A stretch of DNA of 64,000 nucleotides from Salvelinus alpinus (lineage: Eukaryota; Chordata; Actinopteri; Salmoniformes; Salmonidae). The notes beneath the pieces were generated by a model that was given only the letters and a program-made list of their open reading frames with translations, made no database searches and was not told the DNA's origin. Shown in pieces: positions 52,850 to 64,000 of the stretch (positions are counted from its first letter, which is position 1; every line of letters starts with the position of its first letter). The stretch spans positions 21,172,038 to 21,236,037 of the forward strand of contig NC_092098.1 of NCBI RefSeq assembly GCF_045679555.1, read 5' to 3'. The position numbers and the translations under genes were made by a program.

Positions 52850-53842
52850 TATACACTATACACGCAATAGTATATGGACACCCCTTCAAATGAGTGGATT
52901 CGGCAATTTCAGCCACACCCATTGCTGACAGGTGTGTAAAATCGAGCACACAGCCATGCAATCTCCATAGACAAACATTGACAGTAGAACGGCCTTACTG
53001 AAGAGCTCAGCGACTTTCAATGTGGCACCGTCATTGGATGCCACCTTTCCAACAAGTCTGTTCGTGAAATTTCTGCCCTGCTAGAGATACTCCTGTCAAC
53101 TGTAAGTGCTTTTATTTTCAAGTGGAAATGTTTAGGATCAACAACGGCTCAGCCGCGAAGTGGTAGGCCACACAAGCTCACAGAAGCTCACAGAACGGGA
53201 CCGCCAAGTGCTGAAGCGCGTAAAAATCGTCTGTCCTCGGTTGCAACACTCACTACCGAGTTCCAAACTGCCTCTGGAAGCTAAGAACTGTTAGCAGGGA
53301 GCTTCCATGGCCGAGCAGCCCACACAAGCCTAAGATCACCATGCGCAATGCCAAGCGTTGGCTGGAGTGGTGTAAAGCCCGTCGCCATTGGACTCTGGAG
53401 CAGTGAAAATGTGTTCCCTGGAGTGATGAATCACGCTTCACCATCTGGCAGTCCAATGGACGAATCTGGGTTTGGCGGTTGCAAGGCAAACTCTACCTGC
53501 CCCAATGCATATTTCCAACTGTAAAGTTTGATGGATGAGGAAAAAGGGTCTGGGACTGTTTTTCATGGTTCGGGCTCCTTAGTTCCAGTGAAGGGAAATC
53601 TTAACGTTACAGCATACAATGACCTTCTAGATGATTCTGTGCTTCCAGCTTTGTGGCAACAGTTTGGGGAAGACCCTTTCCTGTTTCAGCATGACAATAT
53701 TCCTGTGCACAAAGCGAGGTCCATACAGGCCTTTCCAGAAGAGTGGAGGCTGTTATAGGGGGATCAACTCCATATTAATGCCCATGATTTTGTAATGAGA
53801 TGTTTGATTAGCAGGTGTCCACACTTTTGGTCATGTAGTGTA
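52850..53842 (+). mobile_element. Tc1-like transposon, AAAGTATGTGGACACC family, internally deleted
   Basis: The borders are TACACTATACACG...TATGGACACC and GGTGTCCACACTTTTGGTCA, with the end near GTAGTGTA. The transposase is unreadable except for short pieces (GNLNVTAYNDLLDDSVLP, FQHDNIPVHKARSIQ at 53,528-53,758), and the region carrying the third catalytic residue has been deleted. The left flank 52,717-52,850 matches that of the copy at 606-1,752. Confidence 0.87.
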
Positions 53843-54232
53843 GTCAGGGCACTCATTAACTATCTCTCTCTTATAATAAACACAAACTGGTGCACAGAGG
53901 CAGACAGACAGACATACGAGAACTGGCAATAATAAACCAGTACTGTAAATTGTGAATCATTGATCAGAAACACATGCCTATTTTTGTTTGCATGTTATCT
54001 ATCCAAATGTTTGTAATTGGCTTTGTATTCCGAGCAGGGCCCGATTAATGCAGGGGCTTACCGGGGCTGAAGCCCCTGGGCCCAGGCCTTTTTTACTATA
54101 ATAATAATAATTTTTATCCAACCACAGGAGTCCTCTCTCAATGTTCAAAATACACCAGAGAGCATAATTTACGCACAGAGGATCAATAGTTAAAAAAACA
54201 ACAACTGTATATTAGGATTTATCTCAAGTACA

Positions 54233-54428
54233 TACAGGTATCTGCCAAAATTAAGGAAACGCCAACGTAAAATGTCTTAAAAAGGTGTTGGGCCACCACA
54301 AGCTGCCAGAACAGCTTCTTTGCGCCATGGCATAGACCTAAACCATGCCAGGAAAATGCACCCCACACACAACATATTCTTTGTATCCCTCGCTTACTCA
54401 AATGTTTCCTTTACTTTGGCAGTTACCG
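54233..54428. mobile_element. Tc1/mariner-like MITE
   Basis: The left end TACAGGTATCTGCCAAAATT with GGAAAC pairs with the right end GTTTCCTTTACTTTGGCAG. It is about 196 bp with a TA at the left border and no gene. The short frame on the minus strand is incidental. Confidence 0.72.
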
Positions 54429-54833
54429 GAATGCCGACAGTTGGAAAGGCTGCAGTATAGGCTACAGCTTGTTGCGGCCAAAGACATATAATCCATAGAA
54501 GGGTCTCGTAACCTCTTATCCTGGCAATTTGACTGTGAAACTAATCGGTACACTAGCAATGGATGCCAGTCCTGACTAGAATGGGAACTATCTATGGATT
54601 ATATTTCTATGGTTGGTTGCGGCTGTCACTTTGCCTTTTGCAGATTTCAAAATATAATCTCAAGAAAAACGTAAAGTATTGGAATGCAAATGCCGACTGC
54701 TGAAAAGAGAAGACTATCTGTCTGTAGAACCAATAGAAATAATAATTTCTCAACAACTCCCAATTTGTAGGGGAGGGGCGTGGGGGGAGGGAGCCTATAA
54801 AAAAACATAGCCCCAGGGCCTATGATGTCTTAA

Positions 54834-55858
<1,025 letters not shown>

Positions 55859-56055
55859 TTAATCCGGCCCTGATTCCTAGGTGTGTGTGATCTGAAGAAC
55901 AGTGAACCCATCGTGCACATTGTGTTTCTAATAAATATTTGACATTTTAAGTAAAAGCAACATAAGAAAGTGTTACATTTCGAAGTGTTCGCTGCAAAAA
56001 GGTAAATAGCTGTATGTAAAAAGGTGTTCAATGTTTGAGCATGCTTTGTGTTTTA

Positions 56056-57825
56056 TGTTTGTTCATTGATGAAGGACAAGCCGGAGGGTAAGTTTAACTA
56101 CTTTTAATAACCCAATGCTGCCTGGAGCTAGCAATGTACAACAGTGTGTAGCCATCAGAGGTGGGACCAAATCACTATTATTCTTGTCACAAGCAAGTCG
56201 TAAGTCACAATTAAGGTCTTAGTCTCAAGTTGAGTTCAAGTAGAACGGGTCGAGTCTCGAGTCAAGTCCAAGTCGTGCATTCTACGAGCAAGTCAAGTTT
56301 GAGTCAATGTCGAGTCACAAGTTTTTTCAAGCCAATTCTCAAGAAGTAAAAAATAAATATACACATGCAATGACAACTACAAATATGTGTCCATTTATTG
56401 ACGCTATCAGACATCCCTTTTCATTATTTTGTATGAAACACTTTTTGACAAGCAGTTTTGACACGCCAAAAGACCAGTAGCTAGGCTTATGCTAGGAATT
56501 GTTGCTTGATGCCCCATTGCTGGTGAGCTTGAAAAGTAATATTCTTGACCACCAAACTGTTTTTGGGGGTGGATATTTATTTTTGGCAATTTGCTCTCCG
56601 TACAATTTGACATATTGCACTGCCCTCAATCCTTTAGCTGTACAGCAAATCAGCAATCTGTTTGCTAGCTAAGTGGTTCCTAAACTTTTTGACCCGCGAC
56701 CCCCAAAAAACAGTGGTTCAAAGCTTGAGACCCCCCACACATGCATGTGTGCACGCACAATTGCTGCGCAAATGTAGCCTGTCATTACAGCCATTAACAG
56801 TGATGCATTTTCAAAGATACAGAAATAAACTGTGTTTTACACATTTGCATTTGTAACTGAAAGCCATTATGGTTAAAAGCCAATATCAACTAGCAGTGTT
56901 GTGTTTGAGACCACCTAAAGTGAGAGGGACTCGATTTGACCGGAGGACCATGATTGTAATTGTGTTAATTCGCCATCATAATAAGAATTCAAAATGTCCA
57001 GTATTTCTGTGTTCATATTTCAGAAGAACATATGGATTCTTTACACCAGGGATTCTTTAGACTCTTTTCAGCCTGGGACCGAGATGAGAAATTCAGTGTT
57101 TTCCTGGGACCTAAACTCATGAAAACATGTCCCCTTTTGTGGGTCCGAAGCGAGATTTGGTTGAGGGTCACCCCCACCTCGTGGACAAAACATTTTATTG
57201 ATAGCAGAGAGAAAATGGTTTTAAAGTACATTTCCTGCAATTCTACACATTTTGCTATGGGGAGAGAAAATGCTGCAGTTTTAAAGCAAATTTCCTGAAT
57301 TCTACATATTTTGCCATGAGTGCTATGTTAATATGATATCTGAGTGAGAGTGACTAACAAAATCAATGTAGGTCCCTTGGAAGTCAGGGGCCCTGGGCAC
57401 GTGTCCTGCTTGCCCAGTCAGTATTCGTCCATGATAACTACAAGTTTAGGTAACTGGCTAGAACAATTTACCAATCTAAAAATTGTTAGCTGCCATGGCT
57501 AATTGAGTGACTCAGTGACTGACATAACAAGATAAAACTGCTGATGCACAACAAAATTGCACCTTGTGTATTCTCCTATTCTACATGAACTGTGTGGTCC
57601 TTTGTAGCTTAGTTGGTGGCTTAAGGTAGTCTTTTTTTACATCCCAATATTGCACTTTATATACATCACAGAAGACTGAAATATAATAAAACTGTTTGAC
57701 ATAGACTTCCCAGTTGTCTTGAACTCACTGAAGTCAAGTTTTCGCAGTTCCGAGTTAACAGTTGTTTTGAGCGCGGCACAAGTCCTGCTTCATTGACAGC
57801 ATGGCCAATGTTAACTGTTTATCAT
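56056..57825. repeat. Region of old dispersed repeats
   Basis: 56,155-56,640 begins AGAGGTGGGACCAAATC and carries many AGTCAAGTC-type units typical of a dispersed fish repeat. 56,670-56,760 has TGGTTCCTAAACTTTTTGAC. 57,045-57,300 has CAGGGATTCTTTAGACTC and two copies of a TTTCCTG(C/A)ATTCTAC block. No gene is supported. Confidence 0.5.
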
Positions 57826-58658
57826 TTTAAACTTGGAAAAGAGACACTTAATCCCAGATTTGGGACCACACAGCAACTCCACTGAATAGCAGGCTAGTGA
57901 TTGCTTCGCAACGCTTGCAGTTAGCCACTGCCACTGATTTCTTCCAAACCACTCATTGTTGAAATTGTGATTGTGTAATGTTTTTTTCCAATGGCCGATG
58001 AGCACCGATACATTTTAGCTATGGCTTCTCTTCATTATTTCTCCTCATATGACAAGGATTAAAACAGATTTGCCAGTGAATTGTCGACTTGATTCGTGAT
58101 GATGACTGCTAGCTAAGATTTTGAAAGTATGATGTTGACATAATCAGTACAATCAAAGCTACTGTGCATATAACGTGATTTGACGTCATTTTATTTATGG
58201 CCAATGACCTTGAGTCTTCTTGGATGGGCACTTCTAATGTAACTCTATGGCAGCACCCAAAGGGCTAGAATTTTCTAGCTCTACCCTTAGACTTGGCAGT
58301 GACGTAGTGTCCCAATGAGTGACAGAACAGTGAGCCAATCACGGCGCAACGCTCCGTATTTTCTGATGGCTTGCCCCACCACCACAGAAAGCACTGAGCT
58401 ACCCTGAAACTCCTGCATTTTGGAACTGCCTTACTCAAAAAAACAAAAAGAGACCTTGTTTGTATGTGACTTTATTAACTCAATGATCTTTTTTTTTTTT
58501 TACATTTTACATTTGACATTTTTCGCAAACTGATATGTGACACGTATTAATGCCAAAATAACATTAACATTAATGCAAAAATAACATTTTTTGGGGGGGC
58601 AAGAAATGTGGGGCTCAAAACAAGTGGGGCTCTGTGCTGAATGACAGGTCGCAGTCAT
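57826..58658. mobile_element. Truncated copy of the CAGTGGCGG hAT-like family
   Basis: It aligns over about 800 bp to 18,150-18,860. Shared blocks include CCAATGGCCGATGAGCACCG, TGGATGGGCACTTCTAAT and CCACCACAGAAAGCACTGAG. The left end is missing and the right terminal repeat has degenerated (GACAGGTCGCAGTCATG). Confidence 0.8.
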
Positions 58659-59225
58659 GGTGAATACTGTTACAGATGTGTTGTCCATGTTTGTCTTACA
58701 TTCTGCCTTTATAGAACTCAGTAAAAATATTTACAGAGCTAGATCTTTTCCTCCCATTTGTCTTACAGGACTGGCTATACTGTGCATGTTGAAGGTTCAA
58801 TCAATAATTTATCTTTCTCCAATATACAGTTGAAGTCGAAAGTTTCCATACACTTCTATAGACAATCTATAGTTCTGGCAAGTTGGATAGGACATCTGCT
58901 TTGTGCATGACACAAGTCATTTTTCCAACAATTGTTTACAGACAGATTATTTCACTTATAATTCACTGTATCACAATTCCAGTGGGTCAGAAGTTTAATG
59001 TGCCTTTAAACAGCTTAGAAAATTCCAGAAAATTATGTCATGGCTTTAGAAGCTTCTGATAGGCTCATTGACAACATTTGAGTCAATTGGAGGTGTACCT
59101 GTGGATGTATTTCAAGGCCTACCTTCAAACTCAGTGCCTCTTTGCTTGACATCATGGGAAAATCTAAATAAATCAGCCAAGACCTCAGAAAATAAATTGG
59201 AGACCTCCACAAGTCTGGTTCATCC

Positions 59226-61123
59226 TTGGGAGCAATTTCCAAACGTCTGAAGGTACCACGTTCATCTGTACAAACAATAGTACGCAAGTATAAACACCAT
59301 GGGACCACGCAGCTGTCTTACTGCTCAGGAAGGAGACGTGTTCTGTCTCCAAGAGATGGACGTACTTTGGTGCGAAAAGTGCAAATCAATCCCAGAACAA
59401 CAGCAAAGGACCTTGTGAAGATGATGGAGGAAACAGGTACAAAAGTATCTATATCCACAGTAAAACGAGTCCGATATCGACATAACCTGAAAGGCCGCTC
59501 AGCAAGGAAGAAGCCACTGCTCCAAAACCGCTATAACAAATCCAGACTACGGTTTGCAACTGCACATGGGGACAAATATTGTACTTTTTGGACAAATGTC
59601 CTCTGGTCTGATGAAACAAAAATAGAACTGTTTGGCCATAATGACCATCGTTATGTTTGGAGGAAAAAGGGGGAGGCTTGCAGTCGAAGAACACCATCCC
59701 AACCGTGAAGCATGGGGGTGGCAGCATCATGTTTGTTGGGGTGCTTTGCTGCAGGAGGGACTGGTGCACTTCACAAAATAGATAGCATCATGAGGAATGA
59801 AAATTATGTGGATATATTGAAGCAACATCTCAAGACATCAGTCAGGAAGTTAAAGCTTGGTCGCAAATGGGTTTTCCAAATGGATAATGACCCCATGCAT
59901 ACTTCCAAAGTTGTGGCAAAATGGCTTAACCTCTCTTGGGTACATGAGACGTTAGCTTCCCACCTCTTCAACAGCCAGTGAATCTGCTGGGCGCCAAATT
60001 CAAATACAGAAATACTAATTATAAAAATTCAGAAAACAAAACATATTTTACATAGGTTTAAAGATGAACTTCTTGTGAATCCAACCACGGTGTCAGATTT
60101 TAAAAATGCTTTACGGCGAAAGCATACCTTACGATTATTTGAGAACATAGCCCACTAGACAAATCATTACAAACAGCAACCAGCCAAGTAGAACAGTTAC
60201 ACAAGTCAGAAATAGAGATAAAATGTATCCCTTACCTTTGATGATCTTCATATGGTTGCACTCAGCAGACATTAATTTACTCAATAAATGTTAATTTTGT
60301 TTGATAAAGTCTCTTTATATCCAAAAACCTCTGTTTTGTTCGCGCGTTTTCTTCAGTAATCCACAGGCTCAAACGCAGTCAAAAATGGAAGACAAAAAAA
60401 TCCAAATTGTATCCGTAAAGTTCTTAGAAACATGTCAAACGATGTTTATATTCAATCCTCCGGTTGTTTTTAGCCTAAATAATCGATAATATTTCAACCG
60501 GACAATAACGTCGTCAATTTAAAAGGTAAACAAGAAACGCACTATCTCGGTCTCGCACATGAAAAAGCTCTGTGACACTTTAGGGTCCACTCATTCAGAC
60601 TGCTCTTACTTCTTCATTTTTCAGAATACAAGCCTGAAACAATTTCTAAAGACTGTTGACATCTAGTGGAAGGCATAGAAACTGCAATTTGAGTCCTAAG
60701 TCAATGGATACTGTAATCGCATCGAATAGAAAACTACAAAACCAAAAATAAAACTACTTCCTGAATGGATTTTTCTCAGGTTTTCGCCTGCCAAATCAGT
60801 TCTGTTATACTCACAGACACTATTTTAACAGTTTTGGAAACTGTAGAGTGTTGTCTATCCAAATCTACCAGTTATATGCATATCATATCTTCTGGGCCCG
60901 AGAAACAGGCAGTTTAATTTGGGCATGCATTTCATCCAAAATTCCGAATGCTGCCCCCTACCCTAGAGAAGTTAAGCACAACAAAGTCAAGGTATTGGAG
61001 TGGCCATCACAAAGCCCTGATCTCAATCCGATAGAAAATTTGTGGGCAGAACTGAAAAAGCGTGTGCGAGCAAGGAGGCCTACAAACCTGACTCAGTTAC
61101 ACCAACTCTGTCAGGAGGAATGA
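59226..61123 (+). pseudogene. Tc1-like transposase, disrupted by MITE insertion
   Basis: The N-terminal frame 59,226-59,708 is the longest transposase piece in the window: helix-turn-helix ([19 protein letters not shown]), [20 protein letters not shown] and the first catalytic region NVLWSDETKIELFG. A frameshift near 59,700 leads to 59,712-59,935 with WVFQMDNDPMHT (second Asp). The frame is then cut at codon KWL by the MITE. It resumes at 60,981 with [20 protein letters not shown], carrying the third acidic residue. All catalytic regions are present but separated. Confidence 0.92.
59930..60971. mobile_element. piggyBac-like MITE with TTAA duplication in a Tc1 transposase
   Basis: The 1,042-bp body lies between TTAA at 59,926-59,929 and TTAA at 60,972-60,975. 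The ends are CCTCTCTTGGGTA and, inverted, CTTCTCTAGGGTA. In intact Tc1 relatives this point has one TTAA (GGCTTAAGGAC, for example near 22,452). Internal homology with 54,834-55,858 is extensive. It carries no transposase. Confidence 0.93.
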
Positions 61124-61537
61124 GCCAAAAATCACCAAACGTATTGTGGGAAGCTTGTGGAAGGCTACCCGAAATGTTTGACCCAAGTTAATCAATTTAA
61201 AGGCAATGTTACCAAATACGGATTGAGTGTATGTAAACTTCTGTCCCACTGGGAATGTGATGAAAGAAATAAAAGGTGAAATAAATCATTCTCTCTACTA
61301 TTATTCTGACATTTCACATTCTTAAAATAAAGTGATGATCCTAACTGACCTAAGACACTTGTATTAAATGTCAGGAATTGTGAAAAACTGAGTTTAAATG
61401 TATTTCGCTAAGGTGTATGTAAACTTCAGACTCAAATGTAGTGGGTCAAATTGTATTCACAATCAAGGCTGTAGCAAAACACAGGCACATAGACACACAG
61501 GCACAGACAGACACAGCAACAGGTTATGTATGTACGA

Positions 61538-61678
61538 TATTTTGATATGTGACACGTATTAATGCCAACATAACATGCAAAACAGGCAAGCCTGTTTGTT
61601 TTTTGGGGGGCAAAAAATGTGGGTTAGGGTTAGGGTTAGGGCTCTGCCCCACCTGTGCTGAATGACAGGTCGCCACTG
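61538..61678. mobile_element. Right-end fragment of the CAGTGGCGG family with a TTAGGG triplet
   Basis: It shares GATATGTGACACGTATTAATG and AAAACAGGCAAGCC with the right ends at 18,768-18,869 and 58,530-58,658, and ends GACAGGTCGCCACTG. A perfect GGG(TTAGGG)3 run lies at 61,621-61,641 inside it. Confidence 0.75.
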
Positions 61679-64000
61679 CACTCTCTGAATTAATTTAATT
61701 CAACTACTGAAAACCCTCCCAATTGCTGGCCAACAGATTTTCTCTGTAGTTTCCATTCAATAGGGTTTTCAGTACATTTGTCTTAAGCAATCCCTTTCAA
61801 TACGGTGTACCTTTAACTATAATTTTGTGGACAGACTCAATAGAATACATAGAGAGAACAGATTCAGAATAGATGGATTAATGAAAGAATGCCATCTATG
61901 CATCTTCGTCTCTGTTTCAGCAGCAACTTGTAGATTTAAAAATAGCCTGATCTTGTAGATTATTTGGGCACATTTTAGGGTTGGAGAACTTTTATTTGTA
62001 TTGCTTTTAAAGCTATCAAGTAAACACAATGAAAGCATGTATGAATCATTAAATAAACGGGTTTGGAGAGCCTTTACGCACAAAATATATTGATGAATAA
62101 AAAATACAGTGGTTTGATTCATCCTGAAATACATAAAATATTGGATGGTGGAAAAAAGTGTACAATAGGGGTTGAACAATAGTCCTATAAATGTACCCTA
62201 AATCCTCACTAATCATGGAACTGTACGACAATGGTCCAGTCATTGTGAACCGTGCGTTAGGCTCCAGGTTTAAACTGCTACCTGGTCTGAGTTCCATAAT
62301 GATTCAAATAGACTACATGTCCCAAATTACTGCACAACGTTAGCCTAAAATGATCCACTAATGCTAGCAACCCTCAGGAACAACTACACGGACGTGACAG
62401 AGGAAAGAAAGGTAAACAGAATGGAATGATGCAAAATGTAAACTACAAATTGAAGAAAACTAACACTAAAGTAACAGTTATAAATGTATGTGTGTATTAC
62501 TGACGGTGGCTCCCGATAGTGGCTAATATATGACATTATACACAATTTAAAATAAAACTGAGAAAAGCCCAAGCATAGGCTATAATTAAAACATACATCA
62601 ACTCGGCCTGTTCAGCCCTACAGAAGCCGATAACTTGGGTGTTCAAATTTCATCCATGCAAATTACGAGGGAACACAATTAAAATGTTGAATAACGCCAC
62701 AGCTGTATATTCTAGCCTATTTCACTGTGGAAAAGGGGATGCCACACGGGTCATGTTTATATAATTTTCAGTTTGCTTCCATATGGCTAGTTTCACATTT
62801 GTCTACATGGTTCCTAATGAAAAACAATCTAAAACAATTGCTGTCTATTCACAATCCCCTTCTCCTAACGGACTACTTATTTTCCTAGCTCTTTTATATT
62901 TCTCTTATCCATTTATAAATTACAGTGCATGGAGAATGATATTATTTCTGTCAGAAAAAAGAAAGTAGATGCTTTCCCTACTGAGAAACCGGCAGGTTTG
63001 CTCGACCTTATTCATGGTTTCTTGGCGCATAAAGGTGGTGGGATTATGAGGGAATGAAGTCAAGGTCAGAATAGGGTTAATCTGTAGACACCTCCGCCAC
63101 ACCTTCATTTCTTAGATCTCCACCCTGAGCCAATGGGTGAATAGCATGCTATTCTCATGCTTAAATTCAAGGTCAGAATATGCATAGAGATAAAAGTACA
63201 TAAAATGGAATTACTTTCCATTTGCGTGTGCTTACCGTGGGTTGGAATTGGTGCCAATGTGAATAGCACATCAATGCAAGGGCTCCCAATCATCATTACT
63301 AACATCAGTCATTTGTCAAGCAAAGTAAAACTTTCAGAAATGATGGATTACAGCCAGTCTATATTTTCCATGTTGATCATTACAAACTCTTGTATTCGTT
63401 TATACATACTGTAGATACCATGATTTAGGTTGATGATTGATATTTCCAAAATAAAGGAAATCACACCCAAAAAACACAGTGGTTTAATCTTGTACTTTTC
63501 ATTTTTATTATTAAATTGACAAGAGAAATTCATGAAATATATATAAGTTACAATTATTGTTCATCACTTAACAAATTTTGACTTATTCTGTCTCATTCTC
63601 TATGTACAGTGGGCCTCAAATTAAAATGTAGTCTGGTGACTGATGCAGCTATATGCTGTATAAGATATTAAATATTAAACCTAGACTTGACTAAGATAAC
63701 CTACATGGAGCCCTTTTTTTGACCAATTGTGTGTTTAGATACATACATAAATGATTATAGCTAAACAAAAGATCAACAGAGATGAAGGGCAGCTCTCTGA
63801 GATAGGACTGACAGTAGCAGAAATAGTTCTAAGTAATCATACAAATAATGATGATAACATGAAAATATACAGTGTTGTAGATTACAGATGCTTTTCATTG
63901 TTTTCATACACTTTATTTATAGTGACTTTAGAACTAAAATAAAGTTTACAGCATAATTGTAGGTCTACATGGTGGTTTTGAAAAGTATATTCACAAATGT
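61679..64000. other. AT-rich downstream DNA without recognised features
   Basis: No cnksr2 long-isoform exon, RNA gene or intact transposon was recognised. The small open frames on both strands have no domain or supporting splice context. Confidence 0.45.

Larger units (their letters stand above)
58824..61440 (+). mobile_element. Tc1-like transposon, CAGTTGAAGTC family, split by a TTAA MITE
   Basis: The left end TA-CAGTTGAAGTCGAAAGTTT (58,824) and the right end GTAAACTTCAGACTCAAATG-TA (61,440) are recognisable. The inserted MITE (59,930-60,971) accounts for 1.04 kb. The remainder is about 1.57 kb, the family's usual size. Confidence 0.92.

Overview
The window is vertebrate nuclear DNA. It is almost certainly from a salmonid fish (genus not resolved): it has long dinucleotide microsatellites, tRNA-derived SINEs, L2-like LINEs and many degraded Tc1-like transposons, a mix typical of salmonid genomes. 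There are no bacterial features, no CRISPR array and no rRNA or tRNA gene.

One host protein gene fills 2.8-43.9 kb on the + strand. It is the scaffold gene cnksr2 (connector enhancer of KSR 2, also CNK2 or MAGUIN). I assembled 21 coding exons plus a less certain last exon by matching the reading frame to the known SAM - CRIC - PDZ - middle domain - PH architecture. Every junction keeps phase. All introns are GT-AG except intron 4, which is GC-AG. Exons 1-21 give 939 codons, and the favoured last exon adds 29 codons and a stop. The long-isoform C-terminus known from mammals was not found, so this annotation corresponds to a short isoform or an incomplete 3' end.

Layout: 0-2.7 kb is upstream DNA with a dead Tc1 copy and a probable promoter/5'UTR. 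2.8-43.9 kb is the gene. Its introns hold an inverted duplication at 3.9-5.2 kb, hAT-like MITEs, a SINE with target duplications at 6.5 kb, an L2 fragment with inverted ends at 11 kb, and a 1.1-kb GA-rich minisatellite at 14-15 kb. They also hold a solo LTR at 15.7 kb, a 1.75-kb hAT-like element at 17-19 kb, a Tc1 with a solo LTR inside it at 21-23 kb and LINE pieces at 25.6-27.8 kb. A 46-bp minisatellite lies at 29.2 kb and a 6.5-kb nested composite fills intron 16. 43.9-64 kb is downstream DNA. It holds an unusual palindromic Tc1 derivative (45.05-46.61 kb), a pair of local duplicates (46.8-47.2 and 52.6-56.1 kb), a broken chromodomain Ty3/gypsy element (49.6-52.5 kb), more Tc1 and hAT-like copies, and piggyBac-like MITEs sitting exactly at TTAA sites.

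The most interesting points are the near-symmetric foldback Tc1 element, the layered nest in which a TTAA-specific MITE landed inside the terminal repeat of a hAT-like element, the microsatellites and the SINE that directly abut splice sites of cnksr2 exons 3, 9 and 10, and the ambiguous terminal exon. I did not find convincing evidence of a wholly new gene system. All homology statements come from reading the sequence and remembered family features, not from database searches.
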